Origin: Candidatus Zixiibacteriota bacterium | GTDB lineage: Bacteria; Zixibacteria; MSB-5A5; GN15; FEB-12 | Length of the DNA: 64,000 nt | Direction of reading: 5' to 3' | NCBI GenBank assembly: GCA_024276275.1 | Contig: JAJRXM010000049.1 | Span: 62,001 to 126,000, forward strand | Made by a program: the position numbers and the translations under genes | Shown: one piece after another, positions 18,475 through 25,891 of the stretch | Layout: each line of letters begins with the position of its first letter | Position numbering within the stretch: position 1 is the stretch's first letter | The notes under the pieces: generated by a model | The model's database searches: none | What the model was told of the DNA's origin: nothing | The model's input: the letters and a program-made list of their open reading frames with translations, nothing else

Positions 18475-19646
18475 TAGTTACAAGCTCCCGAATTAAATGT
18501 CAAAACTGAACCGTCAGAAAATGTAACTGTCATATCTGTATTAGTCATATCTACTTTACTACCGCCGTTTGCAGAACTTTCAAATTTATCTAATCTAATT
18601 GTTACTGTCTGACCACTTGTAATTGTCTGTGAGTTACTAAAAGTAGCCAGTTCACCGGATGCTACTTGTGGATTTTTCTGATCCACTACAGTAGGTCCGT
18701 CATATTTTACTTTACGATAGAAAGCAGTAGGTGAAACCCACGAAACTGTTATATTCGTTAAAGTGATAGAACTGCCACTAGTATTTGTAATATCAAACTC
18801 TATTCTGTCACAATTCCCCGATTTCGTTTGAGCAGTTCCGGATACATAAGTAATGCCACCACCACCGCCTCCGGCAGCCGTCGTGTCACACCATATAGAA
18901 ACAGGCAGTTGTACTGTAGAATGAAATAAGCTGTTCGGATTGACATGGATTTTTCTTATAAGAGTATCACTATTTTTCATTTCAATGACAGCAAGAGTTT
19001 GCTGACCAATAGGAATAGAATCAAAACTGATATACCCGTCAGCAAACGGAGATTTTGAAATAGTTTGATAACTACCTAAACCGTTTGGATAGGTAAGATT
19101 AAATAAAACAGAATCTTTATCTACCGTACCGGGTGGACAGTTTGCTAAATCAACAATATTAAAAGAGACTGAATTATATAGAAGGTTGGAAGATGCGTTT
19201 GCTATCGTTCTCGTAATTGTTGTAGAGCCTCCGGTTGAGTTGATTGTAGTCCCACCGGTATATGTATATGCTTTTCCCCATCCGTCTACCAGATACTCTG
19301 ATTCAACAGAGCCGGATGATGTATAAAAATCATCTTTCAGATACGGGCCGTCCCATGTTGCAAATCCGGGGTTAGTTACTAAGTCACTCAGAGTAGTCGG
19401 CAAAGCCCCGATATCACCGACATAACCATAATCAGTTCTATGACTGCCGGATATAAGAGCTTCGTTTCCAACAATACTAAAAGCGAGTTGGTCTAATTCT
19501 TCTTTAGTCTCTTCAGTTTTGGATACGTCAACTGAATTTCCCATATATCTCGTCGAAACTGCCATAAGAATCGAAATTATAATCATAACGACAATTAGTT
19601 CAAAAAGAGAATATCCTCGATGATTTGTAAGCTTATATCTGTTCAT
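18474..19646 (-). CDS. Pilin-like protein 1 of a paralogous operon (first gene)
   Basis: The leader MNRYKLTNHRG is followed by YSLFELIVVMIIISILMAVST, with Glu at +5. The same block order as in copies 2 and 3 follows: YGYVGDIGALPTTLSDL, TWDGPYL; CPPGTVDKDSVLF, GYISFDSIPIGQQ, NSDTLIRKI; a Gly-rich linker; GNCDRIEFDI, WVSPTAFYRKVKYDG and TFNSGAC. It is the most divergent of the three long copies. I chose ATG 19646, which has AAGGA six bases upstream on the minus strand, over a start 36 bases further out. As first gene it defines the operon promoter region, just after a terminator at 19724-19753. Confidence 0.85.
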   Translation of the reverse strand: MNRYKLTNHRGYSLFELIVVMIIISILMAVSTRYMGNSVDVSKTEETKEELDQLAFSIVGNEALISGSHRTDYGYVGDIGALPTTLSDLVTNPGFATWDGPYLKDDFYTSSGSVESEYLVDGWGKAYTYTGGTTINSTGGSTTITRTIANASSNLLYNSVSFNIVDLANCPPGTVDKDSVLFNLTYPNGLGSYQTISKSPFADGYISFDSIPIGQQTLAVIEMKNSDTLIRKIHVNPNSLFHSTVQLPVSIWCDTTAAGGGGGGITYVSGTAQTKSGNCDRIEFDITNTSGSSITLTNITVSWVSPTAFYRKVKYDGPTVVDQKNPQVASGELATFSNSQTITSGQTVTIRLDKFESSANGGSKVDMTNTDMTVTFSDGSVLTFNSGACN

Positions 19647-19723
19647 ATTTTCCTTATATCTATTCAAGTTATATATCGGCAAAAAATGAACATTTCTGAG
19701 AATGGTTGGAAATCAATAGTCAT

Positions 19724-19753
19724 AAAAAAACCCGCTCTGAAAGCGGGTTTTTT
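19724..19753. terminator. Bidirectional intrinsic terminator
   Basis: AAAAAACCCGCT and AGCGGGTTTTTT form a hairpin with a short CTGAA loop. The A-run and T-run on either side let it work in both directions. On the minus strand it ends the ferredoxin operon just before the pilin operon. Confidence 0.9.
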
Positions 19754-19773
19754 AAAAAATTAGCACTAAATTA

Positions 19774-20091
19774 CTAAAAAGTGTCATCTTCCCAATCGGA
19801 ATCTTTAGGTGGAATTTTGACAATCATGTCTGTTGTTACAACACATTGGCAGGCAAGACGGGAAGTCTCAGTTAGATTCTCAGCTTCATCAAGCATATCT
19901 TCTTCATCCTCAGACATTTTCCCTAATGATTCAAATCCTTTATCGATGATAACATGACAGGTAGAGCAGGCACAATTACCACCGCAATTGTGGTCAATCT
20001 GCACATTGTTATCTAAAGCAGCATCTAGAAGGTTAGTTCCTTCTGAAACTTCGACTTCAGTACCTGACGGTAAGAATGTTACTTTTGGCAT
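19774..20091 (-). CDS. 2Fe-2S ferredoxin, adrenodoxin type
   Basis: This 105-residue electron carrier has the adrenodoxin-type cluster ligands in NCGGNCACSTCHV (C-x5-C-x2-C), with the fourth Cys in SRLACQCVV. The acidic helix EDEEDMLDEAENLTETS is typical of ISC-system ferredoxins that supply electrons for Fe-S cluster assembly. It is the third gene of a minus-strand set with an IscA-type protein and a DUF2480 protein. It therefore probably serves cluster biogenesis, although a role with other acceptors is possible. Confidence 0.9.
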   Translation of the reverse strand: MPKVTFLPSGTEVEVSEGTNLLDAALDNNVQIDHNCGGNCACSTCHVIIDKGFESLGKMSEDEEDMLDEAENLTETSRLACQCVVTTDMIVKIPPKDSDWEDDTF

Positions 20092-20165
20092 ATATTATAT
20101 CCTTATTAATTTAATCATTATTATTTTGACAGAGGGATTATAGATATTTCTGAAAAGAATTCCAA

Positions 20166-20420
20166 CTATTTTTTATTGCGATGAACCAAAATATGGTCAT
20201 GTTCGTTACCAAACCGAATTGATTGTGCTATAACAGCAAGTTTCCCAGTTAAGATCATATAGGCCCAAGGCGGAATAATTGAAGAGCTACAGCCCCGTAT
20301 AAGCACTTTTTTATCTGTGTACCGGATCCAGTCAATCTTTTCAACTTGTGTTAAAAAGGCATCTTCTTTGAAGATGCCTTCTTCGAGCAGGTCTTGTATA
20401 TCTAGTATTGTAAAATTCAT
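20166..20420 (-). CDS. DUF2480 family protein
   Basis: With the ATG at 20420 the product is 84 residues. MNFTILDIQDLLEEGIFKED is followed by YTDKKVLIRGCSSSIIPPWAYMIL, the core motif of DUF2480, a small protein family seen mainly in FCB bacteria. The conserved Cys lies in RGCSSS. The family's function is not established. The start is one base after the iscA-type stop (TAA A ATG), so the two are co-translated. That places this family with Fe-S assembly and suggests a role in it. A start 69 bases upstream would overlap the IscA C-terminal Cys motif and is less likely. Confidence 0.8.
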   Translation of the reverse strand: MNFTILDIQDLLEEGIFKEDAFLTQVEKIDWIRYTDKKVLIRGCSSSIIPPWAYMILTGKLAVIAQSIRFGNEHDHILVHRNKK

Positions 20421-20421
20421 T

Positions 20422-20778
20422 TTAACAGCTAAACGAAGTTCCGCAGCCGCAAGAGCGTTTTGCGTTTGGGTTTTCAAATGCAAATCCACCTCCCAGCATA
20501 CCGCCTTTGTAATCTAACACAGTACCTTTTAAAAATGGTGCTGCTTTTTTATCAATAACAACAGAGACATCTTGTATCGAAATGTTGAAATCGTTTTCTG
20601 TCATTTCACTGTCAAATCCCATACTGTAAGACATTCCCGAACAACCACCTGCAGCAACCCCTAACCTGAGATATAGTGTTTCTTCTTTTTCTTTTGTGGC
20701 TAATCGTTTAATTTCGGTAATAGCCGAGTCGGTAATTGTCACAACAGTGTCATTGTTGTTTTGGTCAAAATCATTCAT
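20422..20778 (-). CDS. IscA/ErpA-type iron-sulphur cluster assembly protein
   Basis: This 118-residue A-type carrier protein delivers Fe-S clusters to apo-proteins. It has the family strand order with AITEIKRLA, LRLGVAAGGCSGMSYSMGFD and the C-terminal CGCGTSFSC. Together these supply the three conserved Cys (C..C-x-C). Length and motifs match the IscA/ErpA/SufA family, and the sub-type cannot be decided. It is first in the minus-strand operon and divergent from an Rrf2 regulator at 21081. This is the usual arrangement when the regulator senses Fe-S status. Confidence 0.92.
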   Translation of the reverse strand: MNDFDQNNNDTVVTITDSAITEIKRLATKEKEETLYLRLGVAAGGCSGMSYSMGFDSEMTENDFNISIQDVSVVIDKKAAPFLKGTVLDYKGGMLGGGFAFENPNAKRSCGCGTSFSC

Positions 20779-21080
20779 TTATCTAATTCCTTTCATTTCC
20801 AAACTAAATGTAAATACGAACTAACATAACGGTTTCGTTGAGTAAAAAGTTCCATAAGTCGATTTTAACTGAAAATATTGTTAAAAAAGACCTTTATGAA
20901 GCTATTCTTGCTTTTCTAGGAGAACTATTTACGCATATTATGTCCTAATATATAAAAAGATTACGATTTGTAAACTTTTTTATGGACTAACACAATCTTT
21001 TTTAGTATAATCATAGACAAAATGGAAGCAATTATAAATGATTGTTCTTTTAAACTTTTTAAATACAGGAAAATAAGTAC
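20779..21080. other. Divergent intergenic region between the iscA-type gene and the Rrf2 regulator
   Basis: These 302 bases are very AT-rich and hold no ORF worth calling. They must contain the divergent promoters of the Fe-S operon (leftward) and the regulator (rightward). I do not see an unambiguous Rrf2/IscR operator. Confidence 0.5.
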
Positions 21081-21491
21081 ATGAGACTTTCTCGCAAATC
21101 TGATTATGCTCTCCGGGCGGTTCGTCACCTTTCCACTTTACCTAAAGGTAAGCTAGGCTCAATTAATTCTGTCAGCGAAGCTGAAGAAATTCCTAGAGAA
21201 TTTTTAGCAAAAATTCTAAAAGATTTAACTCGTAGCGGTATATTAGTTTCTTTTCAGGGAGTTACCGGTGGATATCGTTTAGCTAAACTCCCCAAAGAAG
21301 TTACTTTCTTAAATGTTATTGAAGCTATTGACGGTCCGGTTCATTTGAATCTCTGCACAGAGACAGCAAATTGTAGTTGTGAAAAATTTGACAACTGTCA
21401 GATGAAAGGTTTCTGGGAAATACAAGAAGTATCATTCAAGAAATCTCTCCAACGCGAACATTTTGGCAAATATAAGAAAATTAAGAAATAA
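21081..21491 (+). CDS. Rrf2 family transcriptional regulator
   Basis: This 136-residue winged-helix regulator begins MRLSRKSDYALRAVRHL, the standard Rrf2 start. ISC-like recognition helices follow in EAEEIPREFLAKILKDLTRSGIL and SFQGVTGGYRLAK. Cysteines in CTETANCSCEKFDNC match the cluster-ligand loop that binds a 2Fe-2S cluster in IscR, NsrR and RsrR. It probably senses iron-sulphur status or nitric oxide. The divergent Fe-S operon (20778 to 19774) is the likely target. A terminator follows at 21523-21549. Confidence 0.88.
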   Translation: MRLSRKSDYALRAVRHLSTLPKGKLGSINSVSEAEEIPREFLAKILKDLTRSGILVSFQGVTGGYRLAKLPKEVTFLNVIEAIDGPVHLNLCTETANCSCEKFDNCQMKGFWEIQEVSFKKSLQREHFGKYKKIKK

Positions 21492-21522
21492 TATTCTGCC
21501 GAATTTGTTACCAAATTATTTT

Positions 21523-21549
21523 GGGGCTTGTGTTCAAGCCCCTTTTTTT
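21523..21549 (+). terminator. Intrinsic terminator after the Rrf2 gene
   Basis: GGGGCTTG pairs with CAAGCCCC around TGTT, followed by seven T. Confidence 0.92.
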
Positions 21550-21633
21550 GTTATATTCTATAGACACAATTAATACTTAAAATTTGTTTTAAGGTCTATA
21601 AATATAGTTTTATGAACAAAGGAGCAGTCTGAA

Positions 21634-22518
21634 GTGATAGATTATTCAAATAAAGAATACAAAGTAAAAGTCGGCTTGGCAGAAATGCTCAAGGGTGGAG
21701 TTATTATGGATGTTATCAACCCTGAGCAAGCAAAAATTGCCGAAGATGCCGGTGCCTCTGCTGTAATGGCACTTGAAAGGGTACCGTCCGATATTCGTTC
21801 CCAGGGTGGTGTAGCTCGCATGTCTGATCCTGATATGATTGAAGGTATCAAAAATATTGTTACAATTCCGGTTATGGCTAAATGCAGAATAGGGCATATC
21901 TCCGAGGCTCGGATTCTTGAGTCTCTTGAAGTTGACTTTATCGATGAATCCGAAGTTTTAACACCGGCTGATGAAGTATACCATATTAACAAATGGAATT
22001 ACAAAGTTCCGTTTGTCTGTGGATGTCGTAATTTAGGTGAAGCTCTCCGCAGGATTTCAGAAGGTGCCGCAATGATTCGAACTAAAGGTGAGGCAGGTAC
22101 CGGCGATGTATCACATGCTGTAAAACATTTGCGTGAAATAAATTCAATTATGAAATCTCTGACAATCATGACCGATGAAGAACTGTTTGGAGTTGCTAAA
22201 AATTTTCAAGTCCCAATTGACTTAGTTCGAGGAGTTGCCAAAACAGGTAAACTTCCTGTACCGAATTTTGCTGCCGGTGGAGTTGCGACTCCTGCCGATG
22301 CTGCTCTTTGTATGGAACTTGGTGCCGAGGCTGTTTTTGTAGGTTCGGGTATCTTTAAATCTGACAACCCTTCTCAACGCGCTAAAGCAATTGTCGCAGC
22401 TACAACTCATTGGCAGGATTATAAGATTGTCGCCGATGCATCCCGTGGTCTCGGTGAGGCTATGAAAGGTATTCAGGCATCGGATATCCCCGATGAGGAG
22501 CTTCTACAGACACGGTAG
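21634..22518 (+). CDS. pdxS: Pyridoxal 5'-phosphate synthase subunit PdxS
   Basis: PdxS makes PLP from ribose 5-phosphate, glyceraldehyde 3-phosphate and ammonia supplied by PdxT. The 294-residue protein has [16 protein letters not shown] (catalytic Asp), [29 protein letters not shown] (Schiff-base Lys) and TKGEAGTG. The family C-terminus has [18 protein letters not shown]. The GTG start has AAAGGAG 9 nt upstream. The partner pdxT is about 830 bases downstream, separated by an opposite-strand gene, and has its own promoter. An intrinsic terminator ends this transcript. Confidence 0.97.
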   Translation: MIDYSNKEYKVKVGLAEMLKGGVIMDVINPEQAKIAEDAGASAVMALERVPSDIRSQGGVARMSDPDMIEGIKNIVTIPVMAKCRIGHISEARILESLEVDFIDESEVLTPADEVYHINKWNYKVPFVCGCRNLGEALRRISEGAAMIRTKGEAGTGDVSHAVKHLREINSIMKSLTIMTDEELFGVAKNFQVPIDLVRGVAKTGKLPVPNFAAGGVATPADAALCMELGAEAVFVGSGIFKSDNPSQRAKAIVAATTHWQDYKIVADASRGLGEAMKGIQASDIPDEELLQTR

Positions 22519-22569
22519 TGTTGTGTAAACAGGGTTGTAGTCATTCAACGACTCTGTTCTATAAATATT

Positions 22570-22600
22570 AGGCGGAACTTATAAAAGTTCCGCCTTTTTT
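22570..22600 (+). terminator. Intrinsic terminator after pdxS
   Basis: AGGCGGAACTT pairs with AAGTTCCGCCT around ATAA, followed by a T-run. Confidence 0.93.
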
Positions 22601-22650
22601 GTAGCTTGTATCTGAATAGTTATATAAAAAAGATTTGTTTGTTTGAGGGA

Positions 22651-23040
22651 TTACTTCAAGTCATCCAAATTAATTGGGGTTGTTTCCAAAATCCTTTGAG
22701 ACCGATTAAATCCTTCATACGCAGGTATGTCTAATTTCTTTTTATTTATTAGTTCATTTATATATCTAAATGCTTGTTCTTTAGTTTTGAAAAATCTCTT
22801 TTCTTTGTCGTTAATTTCTTTAAGAGTCATTTTAAATGTCAACCTGCTGATGCTATTTCCGTAAGCAACGGCACCTTTAGGAGATAAATATTTATTTATT
22901 AATTTTTCAAAAAATGGTGCAATTTGCTTGTTAAAATCAAATTCGAAAAGAATCGAATTAAAATCTATGACCATAAATAAGCGTTTGTTTATGCTCAGTT
23001 CCTCTAATATAGAATCAACTTTTTTATACATGTATTTCAT
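22651..23040 (-). CDS. Small protein of unknown function, STAS (SpoIIAA)-like pattern
   Basis: I do not recognise this 129-residue protein with certainty. The strand-helix pattern RLFMVIDFNSILFEFDFN, GAVAYGNSISRLTFKM and KRFFKTKEQAFRYINELI resembles the SpoIIAA-like STAS fold, in which a late strand runs into a 'FF.t..eA..wl' helix. There is no signal peptide or membrane segment. It is transcribed against both pdxS and pdxT and splits the two. The C-terminal tail (RSQRILETTPINLDDLK) looks disordered. Confidence 0.5.
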   Translation of the reverse strand: MKYMYKKVDSILEELSINKRLFMVIDFNSILFEFDFNKQIAPFFEKLINKYLSPKGAVAYGNSISRLTFKMTLKEINDKEKRFFKTKEQAFRYINELINKKKLDIPAYEGFNRSQRILETTPINLDDLK

Positions 23041-23349
23041 TTTTCGTTCTGTATTGATATTTAGTTTACTATTTGATGTAAAGTGAACAATCCCTTTTCT
23101 TTCATCAAATTCAGTAATTAGATGTTTAGTTTTTTTATTTTTTGTAATTAACCCCTAAATCCTTGTCAATTTGATTAGTGTTATTAAATTTATCGGCTGT
23201 ATGTTGTTTTTATTGAGCAATTCGCCTTAACTCGTAAAAAAACTAATTGAAATAGATTCTTATGCAATTTGGTAGATAAATTCCGGCTTGATTATTAGAA
23301 TAATTCTCATATACTTTGACACAATTAAATTTTAAAGCGTATATGAGAT
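23041..23349. other. Intergenic region upstream of pdxT
   Basis: These 309 AT-rich bases have no supportable ORF. The rightmost part holds a promoter-like pair at 23316-23345, described separately. I see nothing else. Confidence 0.5.
23316..23345 (+). promoter_or_regulatory. Promoter giving a possibly leaderless pdxT transcript
   Basis: TTGACA at 23316-23321 and TATATG at 23340-23345 are 18 bp apart. The pdxT ATG is at 23350, only 4 bases after the -10 hexamer, so initiation would occur at or very near the start codon. There is no Shine-Dalgarno sequence. Confidence 0.5.
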
Positions 23350-23958
23350 ATGGAAAAATATAAGAATCTGCAAATCGGTATTTTAGCTCTCCAAGGTGAT
23401 TATGAGTGTCACAAAAAACAATTAAATCTGCTTGGAGTAAAAAACAGCTATGTCAAACTACCTGAACATCTTAAAAAGATAGATGGTCTTATAATCCCCG
23501 GCGGTGAATCAACAGCTATAATTAAACTTATAGATCGCTTTGATTTACGTGATGCAATAGTCAAATTTAGCCAAACAAAACCTATTTGGGGAACTTGTGC
23601 CGGGATGATTTTGTTATCGAAAGAAATTGAGGATAATCAAGCTGAAGTGCAGCCTCTGCAATTATTGGATATCGATATAGCTCGTACTGCTTACGGCAGG
23701 CAGGTTTTTTCTTTTGAAACGCAATTGATCCTTGATTTAAACGGCAGCCAAACAGAGTGTCCCGCAACATTTATACGGGCACCGAGAATTAAAAGAGTGG
23801 GTGAAAAAGTAAAAATACTTGCTTCTTATAATGATGATGCCGTATTGGTAGAGAAAGATAATATAATGGCAAGTTCATTCCATACCGAGCTTGAAAATAA
23901 CACTAAATTATTAGAGTATTTTTTAGATAATTTTTTGGTGGATAAAGTAAACATTTAA
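23350..23958 (+). CDS. pdxT: Pyridoxal 5'-phosphate synthase glutaminase subunit PdxT
   Basis: PdxT hydrolyses glutamine and channels ammonia to PdxS. The 202-residue class I amidotransferase has GILALQGDYECHK at the start and the oxyanion loop IPGGESTAI. The nucleophile is in WGTCAGMI (near residue 82), the RTAYGRQ family motif follows, and the catalytic His-Glu pair is in SSFHTELEN. Length and motifs match PdxT well. It probably starts the pdxT-lipA-ispH(-ccmF) transcript, with 15 nt between pdxT and lipA. Confidence 0.95.
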   Translation: MEKYKNLQIGILALQGDYECHKKQLNLLGVKNSYVKLPEHLKKIDGLIIPGGESTAIIKLIDRFDLRDAIVKFSQTKPIWGTCAGMILLSKEIEDNQAEVQPLQLLDIDIARTAYGRQVFSFETQLILDLNGSQTECPATFIRAPRIKRVGEKVKILASYNDDAVLVEKDNIMASSFHTELENNTKLLEYFLDNFLVDKVNI

Positions 23959-23973
23959 ACGTATATTAGATGG

Positions 23974-24936
23974 ATGTATAAAGTCTTATTTACACAGTCA
24001 GTCGGTGAGCATTCGGCTCATGGGGTAAATCCGAAAGCCCCAAAGAAAAACGAACGCAGAATGGTACCTAATAGTAAACTACCGTCATGGATGAAAACTA
24101 CCGCTCTGCATGGTCCGAATTTTAAACGTGTTAAAAGTATATTAGATGAACACGGTCTGCATTCTGTTTGTCAGGAAGCTGCCTGTCCGAATATTAGAGA
24201 ATGTTGGGATGAAGGTACTGCGACCTTTATGATTTTAGGGAAGTATTGTACGAGAACCTGCAATTTTTGCGATGTGTTAAAAGGTTATCCGAAAGGTCTA
24301 GATGAAGATGAACCGAGACGTCTTGCTAATGTTGTGGCATTATTGAAATTAAAACAAATTGTAATTACATCTGTAACAAGAGATGATCTGCCGGATGGGG
24401 GAGCTACTATTTTTGCCCGGACTATAGAGCTCCTCCGAAGGCAGGATAAAAAAGTACAGGTTGAATTTTTAATTTCCGATTTAGGTGGAAATTACGATTC
24501 ATTAAAAATTGTACTCGACTCGGGTATGGATGTTTTAGCTCACAATGTCGAAACAGTCGGTAGGCTACATAAAAGAGTACGAGGTGCCGCTAAATTAGAC
24601 AGGTCACTACAAATGCTCAGATGGATGCACGAATATCCACTACGACCGATAGTAAAAACAGGGATAATGGTCGGGCTTGGTGAAACCGTCGATGAAGTAG
24701 TAGAGCTGCTTCAACAAATTCATGCTACCGGATGCGATATTGTGACAATCGGACAGTATTTACGACCGTCACCCGAACATCTTCCTGTAGAGCGTTATTA
24801 TAGACCGGAAGAATTTGATGAACTAGCTCGGATTGGTATGGAAATAGGTTTGGGACATGTTGAAGCAGGTCCTATGGTGCGGTCATCATATAAAGCATTT
24901 AATCCAACACAAAAATTATTGGATAAAGCATGTTAA
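23974..24936 (+). CDS. lipA: Lipoyl synthase
   Basis: LipA is a radical SAM enzyme that inserts two sulphurs into protein-bound octanoyl groups. The auxiliary 4Fe-4S ligands are in CQEAACPNIRECW, the radical SAM cluster in KYCTRTCNFCDV (C-x3-C-x2-C). TSVTRDDLPDGGA, KTGIMVGLGE and the C-terminal RSSYKA Ser ligand are all present. The family core starts near NSKLPSWMKT, so the first 29 residues are an unusual extension. An internal ATG at 24061 is an alternative start, but neither has a strong ribosome binding site. The stop overlaps the start of ispH by 7 nt. Confidence 0.95.
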   Translation: MYKVLFTQSVGEHSAHGVNPKAPKKNERRMVPNSKLPSWMKTTALHGPNFKRVKSILDEHGLHSVCQEAACPNIRECWDEGTATFMILGKYCTRTCNFCDVLKGYPKGLDEDEPRRLANVVALLKLKQIVITSVTRDDLPDGGATIFARTIELLRRQDKKVQVEFLISDLGGNYDSLKIVLDSGMDVLAHNVETVGRLHKRVRGAAKLDRSLQMLRWMHEYPLRPIVKTGIMVGLGETVDEVVELLQQIHATGCDIVTIGQYLRPSPEHLPVERYYRPEEFDELARIGMEIGLGHVEAGPMVRSSYKAFNPTQKLLDKAC

Positions 24937-25850
24937 AGAAAATTCACATAGCATCACATCACGGGTTTTGTATGGGAGTAAAAAGAGCTATACAGTTTGC
25001 TGAAGAAACTTCTGAAAATGCTGTCGGTAAAGTTACAATCCTTAATGAAATAGTACATAACGAAGCAGTTGTAGAAAAGTTTAAACAGAGGGGAGTTGAA
25101 CAGGCATCATCTGTAGATGATGTTACCGAAGGAACTCTTATTATCTCTGCTCATGGAATTGCACCGGATATTATAGAAAAAGCTGAAAATAAAGGGCTTT
25201 CTGTTGTTGACGCAACTTGTCCTCTGGTAACCAATATTTATGATATTATTACTGAGGCTGTGAAAGATGATTATTATATTATCCATTTTGGAAATTTACA
25301 TCATGAAGAGACTCTTGGAATTGTCGGCTATGCTCCTGATCGTATAACTGTTGCGGGTAGTGAAGAAGAGTTACTTAGTTTACCGGAATGGAAAGATAGA
25401 AAACTTGGTTTAACTGTTCAAACAACGGCTCATATTGAAGATTTTGCTATAGTAGAACATAAAGCTCTTGCTAAATGGCCTCATTTAAAAGTATTTCATA
25501 CTATCTGTAACGCTACAACTAAACGTCAGACTGCTATTTTAGAACTAGCCCCAAAAGTTGACATGGTATTAGTTGTCGGTTCACAGTCTTCGGCTAATTC
25601 AAAACGGTTAGCATCAATTTCAAATGATATTTGCGGTAATGGCAAATTAATCGGTTCTGCCGATGATATACTAAGTAGTTGGTTCGAAAATTCAGCAATT
25701 GAATCAGTCGGAATTTCCGCAGGTGCATCGACCCCTGATTTTCTTGTTGAAGATGTTATCAAGAAGTTAGTAGAAATATCAAACGGACATGCGGAAGTAA
25801 TTCAACTGGAATCTAAACGAAAAAACAATATTTCCCGTACAGCCGGGTAA
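24930..25850 (+). CDS. ispH: 4-hydroxy-3-methylbut-2-enyl diphosphate reductase
   Basis: IspH makes IPP and DMAPP in the last step of the MEP pathway, so isoprenoids (including the chain made by the synthase at 7018) come from this route. The 306-residue protein has the three cluster Cys in HHGFCMGVKRA, VDATCPLVTN and TICNATTKRQ. His and substrate motifs are NEIVHNEAVVE, ISAHGIAP, HFGNLHHEETLG and SAGASTPDFLVE. The C-terminal tail after VEISNG is a little longer than usual. It overlaps lipA by 7 nt. Confidence 0.96.
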   Translation: MLKKIHIASHHGFCMGVKRAIQFAEETSENAVGKVTILNEIVHNEAVVEKFKQRGVEQASSVDDVTEGTLIISAHGIAPDIIEKAENKGLSVVDATCPLVTNIYDIITEAVKDDYYIIHFGNLHHEETLGIVGYAPDRITVAGSEEELLSLPEWKDRKLGLTVQTTAHIEDFAIVEHKALAKWPHLKVFHTICNATTKRQTAILELAPKVDMVLVVGSQSSANSKRLASISNDICGNGKLIGSADDILSSWFENSAIESVGISAGASTPDFLVEDVIKKLVEISNGHAEVIQLESKRKNNISRTAG

Positions 25851-25891
25851 AAACAGAAAAAAACATTTTTTTTTGCGTAAAGGTGTATAAC

